This document shows positions 48,435 to 59,807 of a stretch of DNA of 64,000 bases, piece after piece; the stretch's first letter is position 1; each line of letters begins with the position of its first letter. The notes under the pieces were generated by a model. That model did no database searches. It saw only the letters and a list, made by a program, of their open reading frames with translations, and was not told the origin of the DNA. This DNA comes from Catenaria anguillulae PL171 (taxonomy: Eukaryota; Blastocladiomycota; Blastocladiomycetes; Blastocladiales; Catenariaceae): NCBI GenBank assembly GCA_002102555.1, contig MCFL01000012.1:248001-312000 (forward strand), in the 5' to 3' direction. A program made the translations under genes and the position numbers.

Positions 48435-49718
48435 ATGAACCCGACTACACCCTCTTCTGCGACAGCACCGGCTGAGGCACACGGCCATGTTCCCGACTCG
48501 GTCACGGCAGCCGTCCTCGTCCATTCCACCTCGCTCGAGGGCACGCATGCCGTGGTGCAAGGCCCCGACTTCAACCAACCCCTCTCCTTGAACCAGCTGC
48601 TCGCCTCCTACTCGAATATTGGGTTTCCAAGGGTCGTCCATTGGCAAGCAATCGACCTCATCAACAAAATGGTACGACATTGGCACTTGTTCCGTTGAAC
48701 TTGGAAACCATCTCACACCGACCTCGTTTTTCAAAATCGCAGCGCAACTGGCGACTTTCCGACGAACCCATCAACCCGGATGAAACCGACGAGTCCCTGC
48801 TCGACCCTGCCATCGGTCGCAAGTCAAATGCAAAATCTTTCTCGGCTACACGTCCAACTTGGTTCGTCGGGCTTGCGTGAAATCATCCGCTATCTCGCTC
48901 AGCACAAGATGATTGATGTGATTGTGACCACGGCGGGTGGCGTCGAAGAGGATATCATCAAGTGTTTGGGCAAGACGTACATGGGCGATTTCTCGCTCAA
49001 GGGACGGGACTTGCGCATGAAGGGTCTCAACCGCATTGGAAACTTGTTGGTGCCCAACGACAATTATTGCAAGTTTGAAGATTGGGTCATGCCCGTATGG
49101 ACGAGTGTTTGAAGGAACAGCAGGAAAAGGTTTGTCTTGGCCCCGCTGTGGCCACAGCCCTTTCTCTCATTTTTCTTGCTGACACCTGGCCCAAAATAGG
49201 GCACCGTATGGACTCCCTCGACGCTCATTGATCGGCTCGGCGCAAAGATCAACCACCCAGACTCCATCTACTACTGGTGCCACAAGAACCAAATCCCCGT
49301 CTACTGCCCAGCCATTACCGACGGTTCTCTCGGTGACATGATCTACTTCCACAACTTCAAAAACCCAGGACTCATCATTGATTTGGTTCGCGACATTCGG
49401 TCCATCAACGACCAGGCCGTGTTTGCGAAAAAGACGGGCATGATTATCCTGGGCGGCGGCGTCGTCAAGCATCACATTTGCAACGCCAACTTGATGCGCA
49501 ATGGCGCAGACTATGCTGTGCTGGTCAACACGGCGCAAGAGTTTGATGGGAGTGACGCGGGTGCACGGCCAGATGAGGCCGTGAGTTGGGGAAAGATTCG
49601 GTTGGATGGCGAGTCGGTCAAGGTGTATGCGGATGCAGCTATTGTGTTTCCGTTGTTGGTGGCAGGGACGTTTGCCAAGCGGGACGAGGAGACAGCCGTG
49701 GCCCCTGAAAAACAGTAG
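48435..49718 (+). CDS. DHPS: Deoxyhypusine synthase
   Basis: This enzyme transfers the aminobutyl group of spermidine to one Lys of eIF5A, the first step of hypusine synthesis. Exons are 48435-48671, 48743-49129 and 49200-49718. Conserved blocks: [93 protein letters not shown], and [13 protein letters not shown] with the active-site Lys. Exon 2 needs three single bases restored: a C near 48810, a T at 48863 and one base near 49095. Each restores the family sequence immediately. Three breaks in an essential single-copy enzyme argue for consensus error in this stretch. Confidence 0.92.
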
Positions 49719-49863
49719 CCTTGTTGCTTTTCACTCGCTATTTCCACTCTCTCACTCGCAGATTGTACCTGTATCATATTCCATAAGCGCTAGTTGTTGC
49801 ATTAGCTGTATATTTCTGCAATTGTATCATGGCTTGGAACGAAACAGCAAAAACACCCGCGTC

Positions 49864-51559
49864 TCAATCAACCACCTTTGCCAACGGCCTTGCTGTGGCC
49901 AGCATTCCCCTCAACTGATCTCGCAACGCAAACGCCCGCTGCCGCTCCTGCTCGCCCGCATCCAGCAAGTCCCTCGTCAGCAGGTAAAGCACAAGGCGAA
50001 ACAAGTGCCATCCGGCCTCGGACTCTTCCAGCGTGCCCGGATGCAATGACCGAAACAGCTCGAGCGTCAGTGCACGCGTTGCCGAGCACGATCGGTCGGA
50101 AAAGTCGACGGGCAGCCGTAACGAGAATGTGAGTTGCAGCGGGGCCGACTTGAGAAAGGTGAGACACCAGGCAGTGAGGACGCCGAGCAGGACCGGAAGG
50201 GAGGTGCATGAGCGAATCAGGGTGCACTGTTGGGTGGATGCGAATGAGGCCTGTGAAGGATCAAGTCAGTGGGCGTATGAGTGGCTCGACAAGGGGGCAG
50301 ATCGTACAATTAATTGCTCACGTTGCTCAATCTCCTCAGTTGACGTCGCACCGTCAATCACTTGCTGCAAAATATTGGAAAAATCGGCCGTGGGAATCCC
50401 AGATCCAAGTGTGTGGATACGCTTGATGGTTTGGTACACAAACTGGGGATTTTTGGTAAAAGCCATTAACCGGTCAGGATGGTTTGCGGTCTTCAAACAG
50501 ATGTGTCGCATCCAACCCGACACATACCTTGTGAACCGTGTACCTCGCCTCCAATCCGTGCAACAACCTCCGATGTGCCGCCATGACCTCCCCCACGGTA
50601 TACAACCCACAATTGCTCGGCAACATGGCCACCTTTGCCCGCATTTCATTGACGGCCACCTCAAACTCGCCAACAAACCCGGCCTGCTTTGGTGTCTGCA
50701 CGGCTCCTGGTCGGTTGGTGCGAACAAGCTGTACGGCATCGATCGCAGTCATATGCATGTCGTACACGAGGTAGCACGCAATCGCGAGTCCAGTGCGTCC
50801 GAGCCCGGCGTGGCAATGGACAGCGACTTTGCGGCCCGACGCGACTTCGTTGGCAACAACTTTGACAATCGAAAGCATTTGGTCCATGGTGGGGACGTTC
50901 ATGTCTTCCCAGGCAAAGTTGTAATAGTAAACTATGGAACGTGTACGTCATGCGGACACAAAGTAGTCAGCACACTCAGGCGCACATGTATACGATGACG
51001 GAAAGGCCCACGCACATCCACGCTTGATCCACTCTTCGGGATTGTACGCAAACCCAGTCTCAGGCAGCACACCCCACCCACATTGCGGATGCTCGTTTGG
51101 CTGCTGCAAGTTGACGATGCACCTGATTCCCTTTGCACCCATCTCTTCAACGACCCCACCGTGTTGCATCAAATAGGCCGACGGTCGCGCCATCGCCAAG
51201 ATGGATTCCGTCACCCATGCGCTGTACAGCCCTGGAATCGCTTGCGGCCTACCTGCGGGTTGCGGGCCACAGTACTTGCAGTTGCGCCCGCCGCAAAAGG
51301 TGCACGTGCTCGCGTTGAGCGCGCCTGCGCGCGAGGCAATGTCCGCAGGGACCGTGGCGGCCATGGACACGACAGACGAGGCAGCAGATAACACGGGAGA
51401 GACGGGGCGCCGGATGAGCGCTAAAGCGGCCGAGATTTTTGTCGGGCTGGTTGTACTGCCATTGGGAGAGGCCGGCGAGGAGTCGGTCGCAATGGAAGAC
51501 GCCGCGGTGGCGGCTGGGTCCATGGGAGGAGGCAGCTGGGGCTGTATGCTGGACGGCAT
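49864..51559 (-). CDS. PTPDC1-like protein tyrosine phosphatase
   Basis: Exons 51559-51016, 50931-50528, 50442-50308 and 50250-49864, with introns of 84, 85 and 57 nt, all in frame. After a Ser/Ala-rich start comes CTFCGGRNCKYCGP, a Cys cluster shared with animal PTPDC1. GLYSAWVTESILAMARPS and CIVNLQQPNEHPQCG follow, then the signature loop HCHAGLGRTGLAIACY (CX5R with the nucleophile Cys) and VRTNRPGAVQT. The C-terminal 200 residues are helical and lack known motifs. PTPDC1 is a dual-specificity-like phosphatase tied to centrosomes and ciliary length in animals. Its presence beside other cilium genes supports a flagellated organism. The gene has no frame breaks. Confidence 0.87.
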
Positions 51560-52157
51560 GATAATAGTGACCCAAAAAGCTGCTAGATGTGATCTAATTG
51601 CTTGAGGTTGGACTGTACATGCAATCTCCTGACATATGCACATTGTTGAATGACGCTCATCTGTTGTTACCGAACAGATGTCGCGTTGGAAGGCAGCGTT
51701 CCACGTTGAATTCGTCCGCACGACATGATCTATTGAATGAAGCACAGAATTAACACGGCCTTTTTTGAGCAGCCTCAGTGATTACGCTCGGGAGCTGCAT
51801 CAAGTGTCAATAAATCTCCGTTCTCCGTCGCCATGGGTCAACCAGCTAGCTAGGGCACGAGACCGCGATATCCTCATCAAGTCGACGAGTCGTTGGTGTT
51901 TGGTTATGACCTGCGTCAAACGCAAGGAGCCTGAACAGCCCTTACAATGGTCATGGCCATGCATGCATCATGTGGCAGCCAGCTGGCAGTGACGGTTGGC
52001 AAATGCTCGCCACTGGAGCCACCTGTTCAAACGTCTCACTCTCTTCTCAGGAGTCGGCAACTAAGCCTGATAAGCGAACCTGTATTACTTATGCAAAAGA
52101 ACAACAAACGACAATGTGATTACTGACGAAACAAGACAACTCGAGCAAACTGCTCCT
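51560..52157. other. Intergenic, no gene seen
   Basis: About 600 bases between the PTPDC1-like start and the AIP1 3' end. Both strands were read without a supported feature. Confidence 0.45.
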
Positions 52158-54223
52158 TTACTCGCCGGGCATCTTTTCAATCTTCCACCGCTTGACACAC
52201 CCGTCCGCGCCAACACTCGCCACTCGCTTCTCTCCAACCCAGACTGCGCCGACGGCGGCATCCACATGTGCATTGCGAATCATGACATGCGCCATGGGCT
52301 TATCCACACTCCACACGCCCACGCCCGTGTCGAGCGACGACGACACGGCATACTTGCCCGAGTCGTGCCACGCAACGCTTGTAATGCGTGCCGTGTGAAA
52401 CGCCCATTGTGTTAGCTTGACCTCGACGCTCTTTGCAGTGACAGCGTAAACGACCAGTTTGCCCGATCCGTCGCCTGCAGCCAACAGTCCTGCGTCGGGC
52501 GAAAACCCAAGTGCAGTCACAGCACCTTTCGAATTGTCGACGGTCGCAATGAGCGCGCTGAGCTTGCCAGTGGCGGGATCCAGTGCAAACACAGACGTGG
52601 CGCGATTGGTCGTGCCAATGGCCAGCTTGGCCTTGTCTGCGGAAATGGCAATGGCACTCGCGTCCTTTGGCGCTTGCGCCACGGGCTCGTGCTTGTTTGC
52701 CGCGTCAACATACAGCACGCCGTTGACGGTGATGACGTAGCGCGAGTTACCGCCCGCAACCACCACGGCCGACGGTTGGGCGGCAAGTTTGACGGATGCA
52801 CGGCAGTAGCCGTCGACGATGACGAAAGCACACGCAACGTGTCATCCAAGTGCACGACACAATGGCATCATCGGCACTAGCAACGGTCAAATCCTGGACC
52901 TGCGCATCCGACTCGCCCGTGGCCACTTTGCGCGCGCCTGCCTCGGGCTTTGTGTCGTCCCAGGCGCGCACGTGCCCGTCGTACGATCCCGTGACGAGCG
53001 TGTGAGTAGCGGGCGCGTAAGTCAGTGCGGTGATATTCTTTTGGTGGCCGGTGATGGTGCGTGCAACGGCGCCCGTCTTTGGGTCAAGGTAGTGCAGGTC
53101 GCCAGACAGAGACAACGTGAGAAGGTGAGTCGAATGCCACAGATTGCCCACTTGTTGGTTGGCTGGGTTTGGGGTTGGCGACGAGTCAAAGGTCCAGGTA
53201 CTGTTACATTTTGACGAATGTCAATCTAGGTACGGACTAGAAGAATAAACAAAAAAAAGACAGGGCGTACGTAATGACCTTGCTGGCCTCGACATCCCAC
53301 AACTTGCACGTGCAATCGGCCGAACTCGTAATGAACTGCTTCGAGTCGGGCCCCCACGCCACGGCAAAGATGCCGCCCTTGTGGCCATTGCCCGCAGCAT
53401 CGACCACCTCCTTGATCTTGTCGCCACTGGTGCCATCGTACAAGAAAATCTTTCCGTCCAGTGCCACGCTCACAAACTTTGAGCCATCGGGCGCATACTT
53501 GACGGCCGTGACAAAGCGCGAATGGTCGGCGATCGACGTGGCAAACTTGTAAGGCACGCCCGTGTAAAAATTGACGGTGAGGTCGTCGGCACACGTGGCG
53601 GCGCGAAACGGGCGCGTAGGTTTGATGGCCACACCATTGGCCACCTTGGAATGGCCCATGATTTCGCCACACGACGAGCCCGAGTCGAAAAAGAAGGCAT
53701 GAGCAAACTTTTCTTTACCTTCGCCCACTACAATGATGCGCTTGGACTCTGCGTCCCAGCACAGGTCGTGAATGGCGCCCGAAAGCACCTGGAACTCGGA
53801 TTTGAGGACCTGGTCGGGCTGGGTGCAGTCCCAGATGCGCACGTTGCCGCGGACGTCGGCCGAGGCCACGTAAAAGCCCGAGGGCGAGAAGCGCGCGACC
53901 GTGACGGGGAACGAGTGGCCCGTGTACTCGGAGGCAATGTGTGGGTGGGCGAGGTCGCGCAAGACAACGGTGCGGCCGTTGGTGTAGGCGAGGAGTGTGC
54001 CCTTTGGGTGGGCGTCGAGCGGGGTAGGCTGGCCGCGTGTGGTGGCGGGCAGGCAGGCCCAGATGGATTCTGATTGATTGATTGATTGATTGATGATGAT
54101 GAATTGGGGCGGTCAGGATCATGAATGGTACTATGTATACTATGTATATCAAGGACGGAGGCGTGAGGTGCGATCCATACCACGCGTGTAGGGCGAGTTG
54201 TTGACAGTTGGCGGAGGTGGCAT
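52158..54223 (-). CDS. AIP1: Actin-interacting protein 1 (AIP1/WDR1)
   Basis: Exons 54223-54181, 54069-53271 and 53200-52158 (introns 111 and 70 nt). The protein is built of WD40 repeats across two beta-propellers. Diagnostic blocks are HPKGTLLAYTNGRTVVLRDL, RIIVVGEGKEKFAHAFFFDS, SRFVTAVKYAPDGSKFVS, GGIFAVAWGPDSKQF, TGHQKNITALTYAP and, at the end, HTARITSVAWHDSGKY. AIP1 works with cofilin to disassemble actin filaments. The frame breaks twice near 52848 and 52812. With both corrected, SCTLDDTLRVLS joins to ASVKLAAQPSAVVVAGG. Intron 1 ends inside a TGAT microsatellite. Confidence 0.9.
54070..54101. repeat. TGAT microsatellite at a splice acceptor
   Basis: Tandem TGAT units, read as CAAT/TCAA on the minus strand, form the last 30 nt of AIP1 intron 1 and run directly into its CAG acceptor. 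Confidence 0.85.
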
Positions 54224-54751
54224 GTTGCTGCGACGTGATGAGGGTGAGGATGAGGATGAGAATGAGAATGAGAATGAGAATGCGGGCGGTATTAATCACT
54301 GCTGGCAGTTAACGTTGGTGAGTAACCGAGTCTTGTCAATTGCAATACGAATCGATGCCCATCCAGTCTGTTTCTGGCCTCTTAAGATTGGTCTTGGCAC
54401 AACTTGAAGTCGGCAAGGGCCAAAGGCGCCATCATTCACGGTCACTGATCGGTGTCGGATCACGATCAGCATCAGCATCAGTCGCCCAGGATCAAGATCA
54501 AAGTGGCATGTCAGCGTCCACATCGGATCCAGCACCAAGTCATCGACGTCTTGCTTGGACGAGTCGATGGAATGAATGAAATTAATCAAGCAAGCATTCA
54601 CATTCGAATTCACCCTTGCGCAATCATCCGTCCCGCCGTCGTCCTTCCACCCCGGCCACTCGGCCCTCGGCATCCCCCCGTGCTGACTCGATTCGATTCC
54701 CGACTCTCCGAGCGGTGATCTCGCCAATGCCCACCTTGAAGAAACGCGCCC
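54224..54751. other. Divergent promoter region with GATGAG/GAATGA repeat
   Basis: About 530 bases between AIP1 and the next gene. A short imperfect tandem repeat of six-base units (54237-54285) sits just upstream of the AIP1 ATG. No gene is seen. Confidence 0.45.
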
Positions 54752-56571
54752 ATGACCATGATCTCCAGCTTGCAAACACGACAGCCGCAGCCACATGCAC
54801 AGGCCGGTGGCAGCACAAACTCTCAGCCGCCGCCATTGCAACCCCCGCCCGGCAATGGGAATGGGAACGGCTCTGGCCCACCAGCAACGCCCATCCGTCC
54901 CAACCCTTCTCCTTCTCCATCGCCAACGACCGTTCCGAATCCCACTCAACCGCAGCCCCAGCCGGGCACGCCCACCATTGCCCCATCACCCACCGACTCA
55001 GTTTCTGCTGTCTGCCCTCGCCTCCCCACAGACCCAGCTCCGACATCAGCTGTCCACTCACCTGCTTGTCCCAGATGGACAAAATCTGCTTGCACGTCCC
55101 CTGACCGTGAGTGTGCACTAACCAAAGCCCTCGTGCAGCTTGGACCCGACACTTCCTGGCTGCTTGGGCACTCCAGGGCTGCTTGTGGCCGTTCCACCCA
55201 CAGCGGCCGCCAACACCAACGCCAACGCCAACGCCAACGTGGCGATGCTTCGAGCGACGTGATCTGGGCATGCTCATCAAAGCAGACCATTGTGGGACCT
55301 GCCGTGCCCGCAACCTTTCCCAACTCTGCCAATTCCTCTCCTTCTGCCCCGTGCTCCATGAATTGCGGTTCCCATGGCCTGCCAAAGCGCATGCCGGGCA
55401 AACAACCAACAACCACCATCAATCCTGATTCGCACCTCCTCTTGCTTCATGGGTGTCTGTCCAAAATCAACCAAACAAACACCAGCAACAAATGCGCCTG
55501 GCTCGATCTCGACTCGTCTCACGTTGCTTCCGGTTTGAATCGGTCCATGGTTGATCAAGGCCTGGTTCCTGCCTTGGCTTGTACGAGCGATTCCGGCGCG
55601 TCGATTGTAGTCTCGAGACTGGATGAGCAATCAGGTGTGGCACCGCCAGCGCCGCCGCCGACAGGAGGTGACAGGGGAGGCGCTGATGGTGGAAACGAGG
55701 GAGGAGGTGGGCTCGTTCCGGGAAAGGTGCTCCCATGGGTCGCTGGATCGTTGGGCGTGATTGCTGCAGCCGGTTTGGTGCGTGCCCTAAACTGTTTTGG
55801 GCCAACAATCCGTGGACCTCACATCAATCCGATCGTTCGATGCTCATCTACATAGCTCCTACTCGCCGCCGTGCGGTATCGTCGCCACCGACGCAACCGC
55901 CCCACGGCGACGATATTACTACACAACCCCGCCGGGTGGTGGACGCCGATCGCGCCGTTCCTCGCGCACGCGCCGTCGGCCTATGACCGTATCCACGCGT
56001 CAACACAAGACCAGCTTGCGCGCACATCGCACCTGCCCGTGCGTCCCAACTACCCTCCTCCACCGATTCCCATCCACCATCCACACCACCTCGCACACCA
56101 GCATCACCACGACTCGTCATTTACCTCATCCACCTCCTCATCCAACCCGCTCCTCCACCCGCACGCGACCGCTGCCACTCCAACATCCACCACCTCCCGC
56201 TGCCAACACGACTTCCCTCACCTTCCCTCCCACACCTTTCCTCACTGCAATCCCTTGTTGACGAATGGACCTCCGTTTTTCTCGCCCTCGAACACCTGTA
56301 CCGCGTCCCCGCGGCGTCTCTCTCCCTGGGCGTCACGCGCACGCGCGCTGTGCGCGCCTACCTCTTGACACTTGCGTGCTCGCAACTGCTCGAACGTGCC
56401 GGGTTTGATCCGCACGACATTCCGCGACCATTACCGCTCGCGTGGCTGGCTCCACATGCCGTGCCCAGGCTCAGCAGGCGTGCCTTGGCCGAGGAGCAAG
56501 TATTGGTGGAGCGCATGGTCGGGGTGTTGGCCCAAGTCCGGCGGTGCGCAATCGCGGATGCGGTGTAGTGT
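54752..56571 (+). CDS. Receptor-like membrane protein related to the first gene
   Basis: A Pro/Gln-rich N-terminal region, a Cys-containing ectodomain and a membrane helix (VLPWVAGSLGVIAAAGLV) are visible. The helix joins through an intron (55781-55850, GTGCGT...CATAG) to LLLAAVRYRRHRRNR. A cytoplasmic tail of about 240 residues follows, ending ADAV at 56571. Shared with the protein at 1-918 are HLLLLHGCL followed by CAWLDL, CSMNCGSHGLP (there CSSIGSDQPLG) and, in another frame, HFLAAWALQGCLW (there QVLASATLDGC). The ectodomain therefore changes frame, and the start is uncertain (ATG at 54752 or 54727). A coding-like stretch (WVVYLQQEEEDEEVGLGMG to 56811) continues in frame beyond the stop. 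No named domain is recognised. Confidence 0.5.
55211..55240. repeat. CCAACG tandem repeat
   Basis: Five six-base units inside the ectodomain-coding region of the receptor-like gene. They fall near a point where the reading frame seems to change. Confidence 0.8.
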
Positions 56572-57467
56572 GATTGGCCGGGCGAGGTGCCCGAGAAGGG
56601 GTGGGTTGTGTATTTACAGCAAGAGGAGGAGGACGAGGAGGTTGGGTTGGGGATGGGCCAGCACCAACAGGATGTGGAGCTGGCACCGTGGGTGGTTGCG
56701 GGGACGGTGTGGCCTGGGTGGGTCGAGGAGGATGCCGGGCAGGTTGGCGGGGTCCGCGTCATTGTGCCCGCAAGGTTGTACTTGGTGAGGGAATGGCTCG
56801 ATGGGCAATGATTTTGAACCGTTCTTGATGATCCCGGGTTCGCCCCCACATTCTTGAACTCGCTCGTCCTGACTTGATTCCGTGTCATTCAGAGGTCCAA
56901 CTGCATTCACTGCATGCTCGTCCCGTCCCAGTGTCTCTGTTGTAGACTCTCTTGTTTTCCTTTGGTCTATTTTGCATGCCCTTTACCCATATTCATTTCT
57001 GACTTATCCCTCGCGAATTCCATAATTGCATGCCGCTTCCGTCCCCCCTCCTCGTCCATGTTCTCAATCCGTGTCATTTTCCCTCATGTTGGGCGGTTGT
57101 CAGCTTCGGCCTTTGTCTCCATCCCTGCTTCTTCCTCTGTCTTTGTTCCTTGATGCCAAGCTCACACACATCCGACTCACTTGCGATACTCTTCTTGTCA
57201 GTATATATCCATGTTTTGCCTGCTCAAGTGCCGTTCACCGAATAGGCAGCTCGGTTCTTCTTGTATTGATCGAATATGTTTTCGCATGGGGGGGGGGGAT
57301 GGATGAATGTAAAGGAAACGAGAAAAGAACTGAGAGAACAAAAAAAAAAGACAGCAATGGACCCCATGCACTCACGACAAAAACAATAGAGAGAAAGGAT
57401 GCCAACCAACAACAAGGCATGCGACGATGCCACAATAAATAAGAACGCTGCACACTCACACAAACTC
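56572..57467. other. Convergent region with G11 run
   Basis: About 900 bases between the receptor-like gene and the sirtuin. The first 240 bases stay open in the frame of the upstream gene after its stop. A run of 11 G lies at 57288-57298 and an A-rich tract near 57340-57350. No separate gene is supported. Confidence 0.4.
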
Positions 57468-59384
57468 TCACCCCTGCCTCGACCGCTTGGATACCCTTCG
57501 CGCACTAGCCCCCGCCAAAGTTTCGCTCTCGTCCACCTCGTCCCTGTACCGCTTCAAGCTTGCGGCGGCCAGATCATCATCGTCCATCAAGTCGGCATGC
57601 AAACCTGCCAGCTCCTCCGCCGAAATATCGTCGTCATCATCTTCCTCCTCGTCGCTTGCCGAATCGTACACGCGCACGGGCTCGTGCGCCAAATCCGCAT
57701 GTAATCCGGCAAGTTCGTCGTCGGAAATGTCATTCTCCTCGTCATCGACATCCGACCCGCCATCGTCCTCGCCCTCGGATCCTGACATGGCACGAGCCGC
57801 AGGCGCAGCGGCCGTGTGTGGCGGCCGCGTCGGCAGCGCATCCTCGTCGTCCTCGTCCGAGTCGTCGCCATCGTCATCAAACAACCGCTGCGTAGTCTGT
57901 GCGGCCCCAACCTGCCCCTGCCCCTGCCCTTGCTCGCCGCCGTCCTCAGACTCGGACTCGCTACTGTCCTCGTCGTCCCACTTTGGATCTAACACGGCGC
58001 CCTCGTACACATACACATTGTCTGCGACCTTTTCAGGCCCATTGCCGGCCTTTTGCCGCTCTTGGTCAAACCGCTCATGCTTGAGATCCCACCCGAGCCG
58101 TGCACACAAGTCGGCCACCACCGTGTCTGCATTGCCCAGCAAGTGCACGTCGAAATGATGCTTGAGGTGTGGCAACAACTCGCGATTGATGATGACTTGC
58201 GGGACATGATCGGGGACCGCGCGCAAGATCTCGGACACGGGCGCGACTTTGAGCGACGACCCAATCACCAGCACAAAGTCGGCTTGCGCCATGTCGCCAT
58301 CAATTGTGGCGAAAAAGTGCGCGGGCAATTGCTCGCCGAAAAACACAATGTCCGGTTTCATGATGGGCAACTCGGCCGACGGCGGACATTGCGGGCATTG
58401 CGGCACGCGTTCGGCAAACACATCGGCCTCGATGGCGCTGCCGGGGACAGCGTAGCCGCACGTGACACACCGGGCCGTGCGAAACGACCCGTGGCATTGC
58501 ACCACGCGTTGCACGCCCGCGAGTTCCTCGATGTTGTCAATGTTTTGCGTGTAGTTGCGCAACAGCTTGCCCTGGTGTTCCAGCAGAGCAACAAACATGT
58601 GCGAGGGCGACGGCTGGAAATTGGACGGGTAGATTTCTTTGGCAAACGAGTAGAATGTTTCGGGCTTGTGCTTGAAGTACTCGAGATCAAACATGTCGGT
58701 AGGGTCCGTGAGCTCGTAATCCGTGAGGCGTGCATAAATGCCATTGGGCGAACGGAAATCAGGAATGCCGCACGATACAGAGATGCCTGCACCAGTGACG
58801 ACCAGGATGCGTGACGAGGTGCGCAACAGCCGCACCACGTCGTCAAGCGACGTTACGTCGGGCAGCCGCGTGCGTTTCGAGTAGTACCGCTGCACGGCAA
58901 TCGTCAGGCAGGCGTACAGTTCCGGGACTTGGGCATTGGGCAGAATGGTCGCCTCGATGCTGGCCCAGTCCTTGTCCGAGAATTGGTCGCGGAAGGCGAG
59001 CACAAGTTTGAAAAGGCTGACTTTTTTGATAAAGGCAAACTCACGCATGAAGCGGTTCGGGCCAAGGGTCTTGACGGCCTGCCGGATGCGAGTGCGCTCG
59101 TCCTCTGAAAGCGGGGCTGTGGGGCGTGTTACATTGAGCGAGACATCCTGTTCGTCGTCGACGGCGCTGCTGCTGTTGCTGTTGGCGTTGGAGGAGGAGG
59201 AGGAGGGAGACGAGGCCTGCTGGGGTGGAGACGATGTGGACGGGGCCGTGGTGTGGCTCGGCGAGGCAGGCGGTGGCACGCGCTTGGGAGAAGAGGCTGT
59301 GGCAGGAGCTTGGTTGGTTGAGCTTGCGGCCGTTGTCGTTGTCGGCGGCCCAGGGAGGGGACTTGGATGAGAGACAGCGTCCAT
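57468..59384 (-). CDS. Class I sirtuin (Sir2/Hst-type NAD-dependent deacylase)
   Basis: A single-exon gene of 638 residues starting MDAVSHPSP. After a Ser/Pro-rich 80 residues and a helical region comes the complete catalytic core. It includes VVTGAGISVSCGIPDFRS (NAD site), NYTQNIDNIEELAGV (Asn-x-Asp and specificity loop), and VVQCHGSF with the catalytic His. The zinc Cys pairs are CVTCGY and CPQCPP. KPDIVFFGEQLPAHF and VIGSSLKVAPVSEI complete the core. This order and spacing match fungal Sir2/Hst1 and animal SIRT1. It should deacetylate histones, giving silent chromatin. The C-terminal 190 residues are highly acidic and hold a repeated DELAGLHADL / EELAGLHADL element, possibly a binding motif. 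An upstream extension has no ATG. Confidence 0.93.
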   Translation of the reverse strand: MDAVSHPSPLPGPPTTTTAASSTNQAPATASSPKRVPPPASPSHTTAPSTSSPPQQASSPSSSSSNANSNSSSAVDDEQDVSLNVTRPTAPLSEDERTRIRQAVKTLGPNRFMREFAFIKKVSLFKLVLAFRDQFSDKDWASIEATILPNAQVPELYACLTIAVQRYYSKRTRLPDVTSLDDVVRLLRTSSRILVVTGAGISVSCGIPDFRSPNGIYARLTDYELTDPTDMFDLEYFKHKPETFYSFAKEIYPSNFQPSPSHMFVALLEHQGKLLRNYTQNIDNIEELAGVQRVVQCHGSFRTARCVTCGYAVPGSAIEADVFAERVPQCPQCPPSAELPIMKPDIVFFGEQLPAHFFATIDGDMAQADFVLVIGSSLKVAPVSEILRAVPDHVPQVIINRELLPHLKHHFDVHLLGNADTVVADLCARLGWDLKHERFDQERQKAGNGPEKVADNVYVYEGAVLDPKWDDEDSSESESEDGGEQGQGQGQVGAAQTTQRLFDDDGDDSDEDDEDALPTRPPHTAAAPAARAMSGSEGEDDGGSDVDDEENDISDDELAGLHADLAHEPVRVYDSASDEEEDDDDDISAEELAGLHADLMDDDDLAAASLKRYRDEVDESETLAGASARRVSKRSRQG

Positions 59385-59807
59385 GTTCAGTCGAGAGACT
59401 CGAGGTCGGCTGATATGAGAGGGCGGTGTGGGAGGCACCCAGGGGGAGGGGAGAAAGTCGGCTGCGGGGCCTGAGTGGCGGGGCGGGAGCTCAATGCGGC
59501 GAGTCACGCGGGCCCAGGCGTTCAGTTGGCATACATGTGGTTGCTAACATCAATGCTCATCGATCATATCCATGTTAATCGATATTGAATTGCCAAAGGT
59601 CACACGGCCGCTTAAAGGATCGAGTGGCGATCAGTCAGACTCATCCAGCATCCGAGTCGTGCCGTGCCATGTTGCCCGTGCGCGCGCGTGCGCGAGACGC
59701 CCTGTCAAGTCTATCCGGCCATCCTTTGACGTGGTATTAATACTGGACCGCATGCATCAATAGCTCGTCTTCACTCGCTGGAAACTGCCGCCATCAACCC
59801 ATCCATC
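59385..59807. other. Divergent promoter region
   Basis: About 420 bases between sirtuin and epimerase starts. It contains a GCGCGCGCG-type stretch near 59680-59698. No gene is seen. Confidence 0.45.

Noticed and set aside
55261-55412. Minus-strand Trp/Arg-rich frames over the receptor-like gene
   Set aside because: Shadows of a Pro/Gln-rich coding region with no supporting motif.
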